Source: Betaproteobacteria bacterium
Lineage (GTDB): Bacteria; Pseudomonadota; Gammaproteobacteria; Burkholderiales; Burkholderiaceae_C
Length of the DNA stretch: 64,000 nt
Assembly: GCA_009919175.1 (NCBI GenBank)
Contig: RGCL01000003.1
Location: 31,132 to 95,131 of the forward strand
Direction of reading: 5' to 3'
In this document: positions 41,499 through 50,358 of the stretch, in pieces
Layout of the letters: each line of letters begins with the position of its first letter
Position numbering within the stretch: the stretch's first letter is position 1
Notes under the pieces: generated by a model
Database searches by the model: none
What the model saw: the letters and a program-made list of their open reading frames with translations, nothing else
Told to the model about the DNA's origin: nothing
Made by a program: the position numbers and the translations under genes

Positions 41499-42932
41499 AT
41501 GAAGTTGGATCAACCTCACTTCATCGATGGTAAATGGGTGGCCGGGCAGGGCGAATGCCGCATGCCCGTGCACAACGCCAGCACCGAGGAGGTCATGGCC
41601 GAACTGGTGAGTGCGTCCACCAGCCAGACCGAGCAGGCCATCGTGGCCGCACGCCGTGCGTTTGACAGCTGGTCGCAAACCCCGGTCGAGGCGCGGTGCG
41701 CCCTGATCGACAAAGTGGTGGCCGGCCTCAAGGCCAGAACCGATGACATGGCGCTGACCATTGCCAACGAGGTGGGCATGCCACTGAAAATGGCCAACAT
41801 GATCCAGGTGGGCGGCCCCATCTTCAATTGGAGCAACGCCGCCAAAGTGGCCAGGGCTTTCGAATGGGAAGAGACCGTGGGCAACTCTCTTGTGGTTCGT
41901 GAAGCCATTGGTGTAGTGAGCTGCATCACCCCCTGGAATTTCCCGCTCAATCAAATCACTCTCAAGGTCGCGCCAGCCCTGGCTGCGGGCTGCACGGTCA
42001 TCCTCAAGCCCTCGGAAATCGCACCCTTGAACGCCATTTTGCTCACCGAAATCATCGAGGCAGCGGGCTTCCCACCCGGTGTGTTTAACCTGGTGCATGG
42101 CACCGGTCCCGAGGTGGGTGAATTGATGGTCAGCCATCCGGCCGTGGACATGGTGAGCTTCACGGGATCGACCCGTGCGGGTCGTCGCATTGGCGAGCTG
42201 GCAGCGCAAACCATCAAGCGCGTGGCACTGGAATTGGGGGGTAAGTCGGCCAGCCTGGTCTTGCCCGATGCAGACCTTGAAGCGGCCATCAAAGGCACGG
42301 TGAATGCCTGCATGCTCAATAGCGGCCAGACCTGTTCGGCGCACACCCGGTTGTTGTTGCCTCAGGATCAATATGAAGCAGCCAAACCGCTGATTGCCCA
42401 GGCCATCCGCAAGCTCACCCTCGGACCCAGCCTGGATGAGAACACGCGACTCGGTCCACTGGTGAGCGCCACACAGCGCGACCGCGTGCTGGCCATGATC
42501 GAAAAAGGCCTGGCCGAAGGTGGCGAGCTCATTGTGGGTGGACCTGAGCGTCCGGCTTTTGAGAAAGGCTATTTCGTCCAGCCCACAGCCATTCGCGTTC
42601 AGCCGCAGCACACCTTGGCCCGTGAAGAAATCTTTGGTCCGGTCCTGGTGGTGCTGACATATCAGGACGAAGAAGAAGCCATCCGCATCGCCAACAACAC
42701 GCCATATGGCCTCGGTGGCGGCGTGTGGAGCCGCGATGAAGACCACGCAGTGGCTGTGGCGCGCAAGATCCGCACGGGCCAGGTGGACATCAACGGCGCG
42801 CCGTTCAATGCCCGAGCACCATTTGGCGGCTACAAGCAGTCTGGCAATGGCCGCGAGAACGGGGTGTATGGATTCGAGGAATTCCTGGAATACAAGGCCT
42901 TGCAGTTCAAGCCCAAAGACAAAGCCGCTTAA
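41499..42932 (+). CDS. NAD(P)-dependent aldehyde dehydrogenase
   Basis: Oxidises an aldehyde to its acid. 477 residues, the standard length. Seen directly: oxyanion Asn147 in TPWNFP, cofactor motif FTGSTRAGR, general base Glu245 in ALELGGKS, nucleophile Cys279 in SGQTCSAHTR, and the C-terminal APFGGYKQSGNGRENG. The gene has a good ribosome-binding site (TTAGGAG seven bases before ATG) and an AT-rich 35-base leader, so it may have its own promoter. The substrate cannot be told from sequence; nearest pattern is the general ALDH family used for aliphatic or aromatic aldehydes. It faces a truncated gene on the other strand. Confidence 0.93.
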   Translation: MKLDQPHFIDGKWVAGQGECRMPVHNASTEEVMAELVSASTSQTEQAIVAARRAFDSWSQTPVEARCALIDKVVAGLKARTDDMALTIANEVGMPLKMANMIQVGGPIFNWSNAAKVARAFEWEETVGNSLVVREAIGVVSCITPWNFPLNQITLKVAPALAAGCTVILKPSEIAPLNAILLTEIIEAAGFPPGVFNLVHGTGPEVGELMVSHPAVDMVSFTGSTRAGRRIGELAAQTIKRVALELGGKSASLVLPDADLEAAIKGTVNACMLNSGQTCSAHTRLLLPQDQYEAAKPLIAQAIRKLTLGPSLDENTRLGPLVSATQRDRVLAMIEKGLAEGGELIVGGPERPAFEKGYFVQPTAIRVQPQHTLAREEIFGPVLVVLTYQDEEEAIRIANNTPYGLGGGVWSRDEDHAVAVARKIRTGQVDINGAPFNARAPFGGYKQSGNGRENGVYGFEEFLEYKALQFKPKDKAA

Positions 42933-42971
42933 TCCACAATTTGTATTATGTAAACCAACAAATCCACTGGA

Positions 42972-43277
42972 TCATTTGGCAAAGAGCCTGGAGGGATCGG
43001 CAAAGGCCTTGAACTCCAGGGCGTTGCCACAGGGGTCCAACAGGAACATGGTGGCTTGCTCGCCCACTTCACCCTTGAAGCGGATGTAGGGCTCGATGAC
43101 AAACCGTGTGCCCACCGCACGCAGCTTGTCGGCCAAGCTCTGCCATTGGTCCATGGTCAGCACCATGCCGAAGTGGCGAACGGGCACATTGTGCGAATCC
43201 ACCTCATTGGTTTGGTGATGGCCTGCCTCGTTGGGTGTCTCATCGATATATGTACATAACACAGCCCACTGACTCAA
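42972..43277 (-). pseudogene. N-terminally truncated VOC-family gene
   Basis: The frame encodes the C-terminal two thirds of a VOC protein of the type ending VPVRHFGMVLTMDQWQSLADK...RFVIEPYIRFKGEVGEQATMF...DPCGNALEFKAFADPSRLF. Complete relatives are about 130-140 residues and begin with a first beta-alpha-beta unit plus a D-F-N-L-x-G-H-Q strand. Here the frame can be followed upstream only to GQEEFNLSQWAVLCTYIDE, then hits a stop near 43321, beside the ankyrin gene's 3' end. No ATG or GTG start exists; a TTG at 43277 has AGGAGG eight bases upstream and could drive a 101-residue product. I read it as a decayed or truncated gene, but a short expressed protein is possible. Confidence 0.6.
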
Positions 43278-43306
43278 ATTGAATTCCTCCTGGCCAGATG
43301 TGTTGG

Positions 43307-43951
43307 TCAGGGTTTGATCTCACGGGTAAACGCCTGAACATATTCATAAGCCTCCTTGTGTGGGCCGCTATAAGCAAAATCAAGAGCGCTTAAATTTTTC
43401 TGATTCTTCAATCGAGGGTCTGCCCCCTCTTCGAGCAGCAGTTTGGTCGCTCTAGACCCTCCATAATAGGCAGCCATCATCAAGGGGGTGGTACCGTTGG
43501 GAGACTCCGCATCGATGTAGGCGTGGTTCTCGATGAGCTCGCGCATCACCTCGATGTGCCCTTTGCTGGCGGCATAGTGCAACGGGGTCCAACCCGGCAT
43601 GTTGACATCGGCATCGCGGGCAATGAGGGCTTTGACCCAGTCCAAACGCCCCTGAATCGCGGCCAGCATGAGTGCAGATTCGCCTTGGGGGTTCACTGCA
43701 TTGACGTCGGTTTTGGGCCAATTGAGCAAGACCTGAAAGATGCGAGGGGCAGGCGTGATGACCGCCTTGACCAAGGCCGGATTGCCCTGCTCATCCACGC
43801 CATTGGCCTCAAACCCACGCTCCAGCAAGGCTTGGACAACCTCGGCTTTGTCAAATACAAAGGCATTCAGAAAGTCTTCATAAGAGCCCGCTTTGACCAC
43901 AGAAAAACCAATAAAAACAACACTGAAAATGAAATATTTAATGTATTTCAT
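43307..43951 (-). CDS. Secreted ankyrin-repeat protein
   Basis: 214 residues from the ATG at 43951 (MKYIKYFIFSVVFIGFSVVKA), which starts a clear signal peptide; an upstream in-frame start would hide it. The mature part carries four to five ankyrin repeats: NPALVKAVITPAPRIFQVLL, ESALMLAAIQGRLDWVKALI, WTPLHYAASKGHIEVMRELI and TTPLMMAAYYGGSRATKLLL, the last followed by ALDFAYSGPHKEAYEYVQAF. It likely acts as a periplasmic protein-binding module; partner unknown. Its start codon lies inside the 3' end of tatD (14-base overlap), so it is probably translated with that operon. The 5' region is markedly more AT-rich than its neighbours. Confidence 0.88.
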   Translation of the reverse strand: MKYIKYFIFSVVFIGFSVVKAGSYEDFLNAFVFDKAEVVQALLERGFEANGVDEQGNPALVKAVITPAPRIFQVLLNWPKTDVNAVNPQGESALMLAAIQGRLDWVKALIARDADVNMPGWTPLHYAASKGHIEVMRELIENHAYIDAESPNGTTPLMMAAYYGGSRATKLLLEEGADPRLKNQKNLSALDFAYSGPHKEAYEYVQAFTREIKP

Positions 43952-44747
43952 GAAGCTGAGTCTTGGAAAAAAGCCGGGCAAAGTTGGCACGAGTGGCCTC
44001 GGCCACCGCTTGCACCGTCAGGCCTTTGAGCTGGGCAATCTGTTGCGCCACATGGGGCACCAGGGCTGGGGTGTTGAGCTTGCCGCGGTGCGGCACGGGC
44101 GCCAGGTAAGGGCTGTCGGTCTCGATGAGCATGCGGTCCAGCGGCGCCCATTGAGCCACCTCTTGCAAGTCCTTGGCATTCTTGAAGGTCACGATGCCCG
44201 AAAACGAGAGCATGAACCCCAGCTCCAGCGCCGCTTTGGCCACGGTCATGGATTCGGTGAAGCAGTGAAACACCCCACCCACCGCCTGGGCGCTTTGACC
44301 GTCCTCGCCCATTTCCCTGAGGATGGCCAGGGTGTCGTCGGAGGATGCGCGGGTGTGAATGACCAGGGGCAACCTCAAGGCCTGTGCCACCCGGATGTGG
44401 CGTCGAAAACGATCGCGTTGCCAGGCCATGTCGGCAAGGCTGCGGTCACCCAAGCGGTAGTAATCCAGACCGGTTTCGCCAATTCCCACCACTTTGGGCC
44501 TGGAGCCCATGGCCAGCAATTGGTCTTCACTGGGCTCGGTCACGCCCTCCTCGTCCGGATGAACACCGGCCGTGCACCAAAAATTGTCGTGCGCCATGGC
44601 CAGGCCGTGCACGTCGTCAAAGGTCTCTACCTGGGTGCTGATGAGCAGGGCATGGCTGACTTGCGCCAAGGCCATCTCGCGGCGGATGTCGCCCAGCCGG
44701 CTCACCAGCTCGGGGAAATTCAAATGGCAGTGGGAATCAATGAACAT
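43938..44747 (-). CDS. tatD: TatD-family metal-dependent hydrolase/DNase
   Basis: TIM-barrel amidohydrolase-superfamily nuclease, implicated in DNA fragmentation and repair. The ATG at 44747 gives [14 protein letters not shown] with the first metal pair H-x-H in place; 269 residues, normal for the family. Further ligands: Glu in GIGETGLDYY, His in LVIHTRAS, His in VFHCFTES and Asp in IETDSPYLAPVPHRGK. Its start overlaps the 3' end of holB by 11 bases and its end overlaps the ankyrin gene, so the set is one operon. In several proteobacteria a pilZ gene sits between holB and tatD; none fits here. Confidence 0.95.
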   Translation of the reverse strand: MFIDSHCHLNFPELVSRLGDIRREMALAQVSHALLISTQVETFDDVHGLAMAHDNFWCTAGVHPDEEGVTEPSEDQLLAMGSRPKVVGIGETGLDYYRLGDRSLADMAWQRDRFRRHIRVAQALRLPLVIHTRASSDDTLAILREMGEDGQSAQAVGGVFHCFTESMTVAKAALELGFMLSFSGIVTFKNAKDLQEVAQWAPLDRMLIETDSPYLAPVPHRGKLNTPALVPHVAQQIAQLKGLTVQAVAEATRANFARLFSKTQLHEIH

Positions 44748-45747
44748 GCGAGTCCTGCAATGCACGCTGAGCCTGGCTCACCAGGGCGTCGAGCATGAGG
44801 GGCGCATGATAAGGGTGTTGGGCATGGCGTGCTGTGTCGTTCAAGGCGCGCGCCCATTGGGCGAGTCGCCACGCATGGGCTTTGGTCGGCAAATCCTGAG
44901 GCGCAAAAAAACGCGGTTCACCGCCGTGCACCAAGGCCAGGGTGTCGTGGCAGATCTTTTGGAGCAGGCCCACCACCTCGGGCATGGGTAAATCGGACAA
45001 AGCCTGCACATCGCCAGCGCGGATGGCCTTGGGCAAGCCAGACCAGCGCTGGGCATTCCAGCCCGCCTGATGAAGGGCCAAGGCCGCTTCGGGCTGCCCC
45101 CCGGCGGCGCGCAGCAAAGCGGCTGCATCGTGCTCAACGCCCTGCGCCTGGAGCCAGCTCAGGGTTTGATCGGGGCTGGGCACAGCAAGGCGGTGAATGA
45201 GGCAACGGCTTTTCACAGTGGGCAACAGGCGCGATTCGGCCTGCGTGGTCAGGATGAAGCGGGTACGCTCGCCCGGCTCCTCCAGGGTCTTGAGCAAGGC
45301 ATTGGCCGATGCGGTATTGAGCCGTTCGCAAGGATGCAGGACCACCACCTTATCGCGCGGTCCACTGGGGGTGAGCTGGCAAAACGCCAGCAACTCGCGC
45401 ACCGCATCGATGCGGATCTCGCTGGAAGGCTTGCGCTTTTTCTTCTCCACATCACGCGCAGCAGCGTTTTCCAGCGGCCAGCCCGTTTCCAGCCCCAGGA
45501 CCTCGGGCAAGATCACCTTGAGGTCGGCATGGGTCTTGAGGTCGAACTGATGGCAGCTGGGACAGGCCCCACAGCCCTGCCCGCTTTGGCGAGCTGCATC
45601 GTCGTGGCACAGCGAGGCCTTGGCCACCGCCAGGGCCAACTCCAACTGGCCTTGAGCGCCTGAGCCGGCAATGAGCCACGCATGCGCCTGGCTCACGCTC
45701 AGGCTGGCGCTCACGGGTTTCAACCAATCGGCCAGGGTGGAACTCAT
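44737..45747 (-). CDS. holB: DNA polymerase III, delta' subunit
   Basis: Clamp-loader subunit of the replicative polymerase. The ATG at 45747 overlaps the tmk stop (ATGA) and gives [33 protein letters not shown], the usual start; 336 residues. Visible are the AAA+ fold without a functional P-loop ([11 protein letters not shown] instead of GxxGxGK, as known for delta'), a four-Cys zinc site around CGACPSCHQ, the RIDAVREL and [27 protein letters not shown] segments with the arginine-finger SRC motif (TVKSRC), and a helical collar domain. Its 3' end overlaps tatD. Confidence 0.94.
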   Translation of the reverse strand: MSSTLADWLKPVSASLSVSQAHAWLIAGSGAQGQLELALAVAKASLCHDDAARQSGQGCGACPSCHQFDLKTHADLKVILPEVLGLETGWPLENAAARDVEKKKRKPSSEIRIDAVRELLAFCQLTPSGPRDKVVVLHPCERLNTASANALLKTLEEPGERTRFILTTQAESRLLPTVKSRCLIHRLAVPSPDQTLSWLQAQGVEHDAAALLRAAGGQPEAALALHQAGWNAQRWSGLPKAIRAGDVQALSDLPMPEVVGLLQKICHDTLALVHGGEPRFFAPQDLPTKAHAWRLAQWARALNDTARHAQHPYHAPLMLDALVSQAQRALQDSHVH

Positions 45748-46421
45748 GAGGATTGAATTTGCAGGGCTGCGGGCACGGGAACCATGATGGACAGCCAACC
45801 CTTTTGCACCAGCAAGCGGGTGATTTGCTGCCAGACCTGATGACGGCTGGCCGATGCATCAATGCGGCGGATGCGCTGAGGTGCCGCCTGGGCGCGCTGC
45901 TCATAGCCCTGGTGGACAGCCTGAAAAAACGCCAAAGGCTGGGCTTCAAAGCGGTCTGGCAGGCGCGCCCCAGTCAACCGCTGGGCAGCCACCTCGGGGG
46001 GGAGCTCAAACCACAAGGTGAGGTCGGGCTCCAAAAAGCCGCGGCCGTCCAAGGTCTGAACCCCCTGCTCCAGCGCATCCAACGACTGGCTGGGCAAGCC
46101 ACGACCACCGCCCTGATAGGCATGGGTGGCGTCGGTGAAGCGATCACACAGCACCACCTCGCCCCGCTGCAGGGCGGGTGCGATCACTTTGACCAGATGG
46201 TCACGCCGGGCGGCAAAGACCAGCAGCGCCTCGCTCCAGGCATCCATGGGTTGGTGCAACAGCATCTCGCGCAAGGCCTCGGCCAACTGGGTGCCACCGG
46301 GCTCGCGCGTGAGGGTGACGGTGCGACCTTGTTGGGTGAAGGCCTCGGCCAAGCCTTGGATGTGGGTGGACTTGCCTGCCCCGTCAATGCCTTCAAAACT
46401 GATGAAGATGCCTTTGCTCAT
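45744..46421 (-). CDS. tmk: Thymidylate kinase
   Basis: Phosphorylates dTMP to dTDP. The ATG at 46421 gives [20 protein letters not shown]; 225 residues. The P-loop [11 protein letters not shown] is followed by the DR(Y/F) motif in [20 protein letters not shown] and by [14 protein letters not shown], which binds dTMP. The lid region is [11 protein letters not shown]. It lies between mltG (25 bases upstream) and holB (ATGA overlap), the classical mltG-tmk-holB order. Confidence 0.96.
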   Translation of the reverse strand: MSKGIFISFEGIDGAGKSTHIQGLAEAFTQQGRTVTLTREPGGTQLAEALREMLLHQPMDAWSEALLVFAARRDHLVKVIAPALQRGEVVLCDRFTDATHAYQGGGRGLPSQSLDALEQGVQTLDGRGFLEPDLTLWFELPPEVAAQRLTGARLPDRFEAQPLAFFQAVHQGYEQRAQAAPQRIRRIDASASRHQVWQQITRLLVQKGWLSIMVPVPAALQIQSS

Positions 46422-46446
46422 GGATGCATTGTGACCCATTCACCCC

Positions 46447-47481
46447 TTAGCGAGAGCGATCCGAGCGATCGTCATCGGCTGGGCGGGGTTTGCGGCGAAT
46501 GAACTCATCCACCGCCTGGTTGTGCGCCTGCAAGGTCTCGCTGAAGACGCTGCTGCCATCGCCGCGCGCCACGAAATAAAGCGCCTTGCTGGTGCTGGGC
46601 GCAACGGCGGCCTTGAGGGAGGCCCAGCCGGGCAAGGCGATGGGGGTTGGCGGCAGGCCTTTGCGGGTGTAGGTGTTCCAGGGGTGGTCCTGCATCAGGT
46701 CGGCGCGACGCAAACGCCCCTGGTACTGGTCAAAGAGACCATAGATGACCGTGGGGTCAGTTTGCAAGGGCATGTCGATGTTCAGGCGGTTGTGAAACAC
46801 GCTGGAGACCATGCCCCGGTCTTCGCGCCGCCCGGTTTCCTTTTCGATGATGCTGGCCAGGATCAGCATCTGTTCGGGCGTGGTGAGCACATTGGCACTG
46901 GTGCGCTGCGCCCAGGCCTGCTCGATTTTGTGATCCATGGCCTTGAGCGCACGCGCGAGCAAAGACCAGTCGCTGCTGCCCTTGCCGTAGGCGTAGGTAT
47001 CGGGATAGAAGCGCCCTTCTGCGGGCACACCCGCGCGACCCAGGCGGGTCATGAGGGCCTCGTCGCTCAGGCCTTGGGTTTCGTGCTTCAAATCGCTGGC
47101 CTTGTCCATGGCCTCGCGCATTTGCTTGAAGGTCCAGCCTTCGACCACGGTGAGCCGCTTGAGGTCCTCATCCCCCGTGGCAATTTTTTTGAGCAGGTCG
47201 TATGGGGACACCCCTTGCTGCAATTCGTAATTGCCCGCCTTGAGTTGACGGGACTGACCGCTGAGTCGAAACATCAGCCACAGCCAATCGGCGTCGGTGT
47301 CCACCCCGGATTGCACGATCAGCTGGCTCATCTGGCGCACACTGGTGCCCGGTTCGATGGCCAGATCGAGAGTGGGGCTGCGAAGGGGGAGCGGCATGAA
47401 CAGCCAGGCCGCCATCCCCGCAGCGCACACCAGCACCAGGCCAACTGCACTGCCCAATCCCCATCGCCAAATCCTGCCCAT
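46447..47481 (-). CDS. mltG: Endolytic murein transglycosylase
   Basis: Inner-membrane lytic transglycosylase that cuts nascent glycan strands and helps set their length. 344 residues: a transmembrane helix at about 10-29 (GSAVGLVLVCAAGMAAWLF), a LysM-like/N-terminal periplasmic part, then the YceG domain with catalytic Glu213 in ILASIIEKETG and the conserved GRFYPDTY, VFHNRL, LQTDPTVIYG and SPWNTYTRKGLPPTPI-like block (here DHPWNTYTRKGLPPTPI). It is the first gene of the leftward mltG-tmk-holB-tatD operon and is divergent from ygfZ with a 72-base gap between start codons. Confidence 0.95.
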   Translation of the reverse strand: MGRIWRWGLGSAVGLVLVCAAGMAAWLFMPLPLRSPTLDLAIEPGTSVRQMSQLIVQSGVDTDADWLWLMFRLSGQSRQLKAGNYELQQGVSPYDLLKKIATGDEDLKRLTVVEGWTFKQMREAMDKASDLKHETQGLSDEALMTRLGRAGVPAEGRFYPDTYAYGKGSSDWSLLARALKAMDHKIEQAWAQRTSANVLTTPEQMLILASIIEKETGRREDRGMVSSVFHNRLNIDMPLQTDPTVIYGLFDQYQGRLRRADLMQDHPWNTYTRKGLPPTPIALPGWASLKAAVAPSTSKALYFVARGDGSSVFSETLQAHNQAVDEFIRRKPRPADDDRSDRSR

Positions 47482-47553
47482 GCGCGTCTCAACTTTCTGT
47501 GGTCATTGGCCCAAACACCAGGAGGTCCAAGTCTGGGGAATCATAATGCGGGC

Positions 47554-48534
47554 ATGTTCACATCAATGACTTGCCAAGGATGGTCAGCCCTGCACGACTG
47601 GGGCGTGATCCAGGTCAGGGGCGCCGATGCGGCGACCTTTTTGCAACAACAGCTGAGCCAGGATTTCCTGCTGGTGCCCGCCCACACTGCCCGGCTGGCG
47701 GCCTATTGCTCGCCCAAGGGGCGCATGCTGGCCAGCGTGGTGGCCATCCCTGTGGAGGAGGGCCAAGACCCAGGCCAACGCCAGTGGAATTTGGTGCTGC
47801 CGCGAGATTTGGTGGAGCCCATGCGCAAGCGTTTGTCGCTTTTTGTGTTGCGCGCCAAGGTGACGCTGACCGACGCCAGCGCCGACTGGCAAGTCTGGGG
47901 CGCCGTGGGTCATACGGCCAGCGCCACGCTGGCAGCAGCCGGTCTGCCTGCGGATGCGCCAGCCTGGACCTGCCTTGACAAGGTCGCCCCCTGGCCGTCG
48001 TCCTGCGTGGCCACTGTCTTGCCACCCGCACCCCAGTGCCCCCGCCTGCTGCTGCTTTGCCCCAGCTCGCAGCCCCTGCCCAATGACCTCACGATGGCGC
48101 CGCCCCACACCTGGGATTGGGCTGAGGTGGCCTCGGGTATTGCCCATGTCCCTGCCCTGCACACCGAGGCCTTTGTGCCGCAAATGCTCAACTTCGAATC
48201 TGTGGGTGGGGTGAGTTTCAAAAAGGGCTGCTATCCCGGCCAGGAGGTGGTGGCCAGAAGCCAGTTTCGTGGCGCCATCAAGCGCCGCACGGTGCGCGCC
48301 AGCGCCGCCTTGCCCCTGCATCCGGGTGACGAGGTGTATGAGCCCGGCCAAGCGCGTGAGCCCGTGGGCGTGGTGGTGCAGTCAGCGCCCCCCTGTGCAG
48401 ATGGTTTGCCCCATGTGGCGCTGGTGTGTGTGCAAACCGAGGCCATGGCCTTGCCGCAGCTCAGCCTGGGGCAGGCCGATGGACCAGCGATGACCCTGCA
48501 CGGTCTGCCCTACCCCTTGCTGGAGGACATTTGA
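47554..48534 (+). CDS. ygfZ: tRNA-modifying/Fe-S assembly folate protein YgfZ
   Basis: Tetrahydrofolate-dependent protein of the GcvT superfamily, involved in iron-sulfur cluster enzyme maintenance (MiaB function in E. coli). 326 residues from ATG 47554; an ATG at 47566 is equally plausible. The diagnostic K-G-C-Y-x-G-Q-E motif appears as FKKGCYPGQEVVAR (about residues 225-238), preceded by VPQMLNFESVGGVSF. The N-terminal YgfZ/GcvT pattern GVIQVRGADAATFLQQQLSQD is clear. A CATAAT box at 47542-47547 lies only six bases before the first ATG, so if it is a -10 element the transcript would be near-leaderless. It overlaps the next gene by one base (TGATG). Confidence 0.93.
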   Translation: MFTSMTCQGWSALHDWGVIQVRGADAATFLQQQLSQDFLLVPAHTARLAAYCSPKGRMLASVVAIPVEEGQDPGQRQWNLVLPRDLVEPMRKRLSLFVLRAKVTLTDASADWQVWGAVGHTASATLAAAGLPADAPAWTCLDKVAPWPSSCVATVLPPAPQCPRLLLLCPSSQPLPNDLTMAPPHTWDWAEVASGIAHVPALHTEAFVPQMLNFESVGGVSFKKGCYPGQEVVARSQFRGAIKRRTVRASAALPLHPGDEVYEPGQAREPVGVVVQSAPPCADGLPHVALVCVQTEAMALPQLSLGQADGPAMTLHGLPYPLLEDI

Positions 48535-49412
48535 TGAGCGATACCCATGCCCTGCCCCAGTGGCAGGACTTTCGTTTTTTCCATCGCCTCAGGGTGCGCT
48601 GGGCTGAAGTGGACATGCAGCACATTGTGTTCAACGGCCACTACCTGATGTATCTGGACACCGCAGTGGCGGACTTTTGGCGCGATCTGGCCCTGCCCTA
48701 CTACCCCAGCATGCATCGGCTCGAGGGTGACTTGTATGTGGTCAAGTCCAGCCTCACCTACAAGGGCTCGGCGCGCTACGACGAGGTGCTCGAGGTGGGG
48801 CTGCGTTGCACCCGCATTGGCAACTCGTCCATGGTGCTCACGGGCGGCATCTTCCGCGACCGCCAGTTGCTGGTCGCGGGTGAGCTGGTTTATGTGTTTG
48901 CCGACCCCACCACGCAAACCTCCAAGCCCATGCCGCAAGCCCTCAAAGACATCCTGTCCGCTCACGATCAGGGTCAAGCCATGGCCAGCCTGACACTGGG
49001 GCCTTGGGCAGCGGTGCGCGACCTGGCCAGCCCCCTTCGCATGGAGGTGTTTGTTCAGGAACAAAAAGTCCCGGCGGACCTGGAGCTCGACGAGCAGGAC
49101 GCGCATTGCGTCCATGCCCTGATGACCAACCGCCTGGGCATGCCCGTCGCCACTGGTCGGCTTTTGCCCGCGCAAGACGGTGTGTCGCGCATTGGCCGCA
49201 TGGCCGTGTCGCAACCCCTGCGGGGCACGGGTCTTGGGCGCGAGGTCTTGGAGGCCTTGATGACGGCGGCACGCGAGCGCGGCGACCAGCGCGTGATCCT
49301 GCACGCTCAGCGCACGGCTGAGGGCTTTTACGAGCGCAGCGGCTTTGTGGCTCAAGGCCAGCCCTTTGAAGAGGCTGGCATCGATCACATCACCATGGGG
49401 CGTGCACTCTGA
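48534..49412 (+). CDS. Fusion of YbgC-like acyl-CoA thioesterase and GNAT acetyltransferase
   Basis: 292 residues from ATG 48534. Residues 1-145 are a hot-dog-fold 4-hydroxybenzoyl-CoA thioesterase/YbgC-type domain: RVRWAEVDMQHIVFNGHYLMYLDTA, with the catalytic Asp in E-V-D-M-Q-H, and DLYVVKSSLTYKGSARYDEVLEV. Residues 150-292 are a GNAT domain of the ElaA/YjcF type: LRMEVFVQEQKVP, RIGRMAVSQPLRGTGLGREVLEAL (acetyl-CoA pyrophosphate loop QPLRGTGLG), ILHAQRTAEGFYERSGF. Both halves keep their key residues, so the protein is likely bifunctional and acts on acyl-CoA/acetyl-CoA substrates. It is coupled to ygfZ by a one-base overlap and is convergent with the beta-oxidation operon. Confidence 0.9.
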   Translation: MSDTHALPQWQDFRFFHRLRVRWAEVDMQHIVFNGHYLMYLDTAVADFWRDLALPYYPSMHRLEGDLYVVKSSLTYKGSARYDEVLEVGLRCTRIGNSSMVLTGGIFRDRQLLVAGELVYVFADPTTQTSKPMPQALKDILSAHDQGQAMASLTLGPWAAVRDLASPLRMEVFVQEQKVPADLELDEQDAHCVHALMTNRLGMPVATGRLLPAQDGVSRIGRMAVSQPLRGTGLGREVLEALMTAARERGDQRVILHAQRTAEGFYERSGFVAQGQPFEEAGIDHITMGRAL

Positions 49413-49455
49413 GGCCTTGACGGGCTCTGTGCGCCCCCATGCCCAAAACCAACGA

Positions 49456-50355
49456 TCAGACCCTGAGGGCGTCGCGCAAGGATTGACCAATCTCGGGTTT
49501 GCTGGCGAAGGGGTCAGGCGGGTTGTCGCCGCGCACGATGGCCTGCATGCGTTGCTCCACATTGCCCAAGGCCTGAGGGTGGCTGTAGATGTAGAACTGA
49601 CCCTCGTCCACCGCCTCGACGACCAGGCGCGCCACGTCGCTCGCGCTCACCTTGCCACTGCCCACGGCCTTGTCGCTCATGGCCTGGCCAATGCGCTGGC
49701 TCAAGGTGGGCTCGGGCGCCTGATCCGGGCGATTGCGGTGGCTTTGGCTGATGCCCGTGGGCACAAAGTAGGGGCACAGCACACTGGCACTGACCTGGTC
49801 GGTGACCAGCTTGAGGTCCTGATAAAGGGTTTCGGTGAGTGCCACCACCGCATGCTTGCTCACGTTGTAGACCCCCATGTTGGGTGGGGTGAGCAAACCC
49901 GCCATGCTGGCGGTATTGACGACATGACCCCGATAGCCTGGCTGGGTCTTGGCCTGAGCCAGCATGGCAGGCACAAATTGCTGAACCCCATGGATGACCC
50001 CATTCACGTTCACGCCCATCACCCATTGCCAGTCACTGAGGCTGGTTTCCCAGATCAGGCCCCCTGCGGCCACGCCAGCGTTGTTGAACACAAAGTGGGG
50101 TGCGCCCCATTGGGCCAAGACGGCTTTCGCGGCGGCTTGCACGGCCTCGGGTTGCGACACATCCACCTGGTGCGCCATGACCTCATGACCCAGCGCAGTG
50201 AGCTCGGCCTTGGCCTGGTTGAGGGCATCGGCCTGCACGTCCCACAGCGCCAGCTTCATCTGGCGTTGCGCCAGCAAGCGGGCCAACGCCAGACCAAAGC
50301 CTGAACCCGCACCTGTGATCACCGCCACATGGCCGGCTTGGAGAACTTGAGCCAT
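49456..50355 (-). CDS. SDR-family oxidoreductase
   Basis: 299-residue short-chain dehydrogenase/reductase. The NAD(P) fingerprint TGAGSGFG (about 15-22), NNAG (about 90-93), the catalytic Ser in NTASMAGL and the YNVSKH Tyr/Lys pair are all present. It belongs to the classical SDR group of ~300 residues with a C-terminal extension. Last gene of the nine-gene leftward fatty-acid operon, three bases after the GST-like gene's stop. Substrate not determinable; a 3-hydroxyacyl or ketone reductase role would suit the context. Confidence 0.9.
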   Translation of the reverse strand: MAQVLQAGHVAVITGAGSGFGLALARLLAQRQMKLALWDVQADALNQAKAELTALGHEVMAHQVDVSQPEAVQAAAKAVLAQWGAPHFVFNNAGVAAGGLIWETSLSDWQWVMGVNVNGVIHGVQQFVPAMLAQAKTQPGYRGHVVNTASMAGLLTPPNMGVYNVSKHAVVALTETLYQDLKLVTDQVSASVLCPYFVPTGISQSHRNRPDQAPEPTLSQRIGQAMSDKAVGSGKVSASDVARLVVEAVDEGQFYIYSHPQALGNVEQRMQAIVRGDNPPDPFASKPEIGQSLRDALRV

Positions 50356-50358
50356 GGA

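Noticed and set aside
46522..47553. N-terminal extension of the YgfZ frame across mltG
   Set aside because: It is antisense to mltG, whose catalytic motif is intact; YgfZ homology begins just after 47554.
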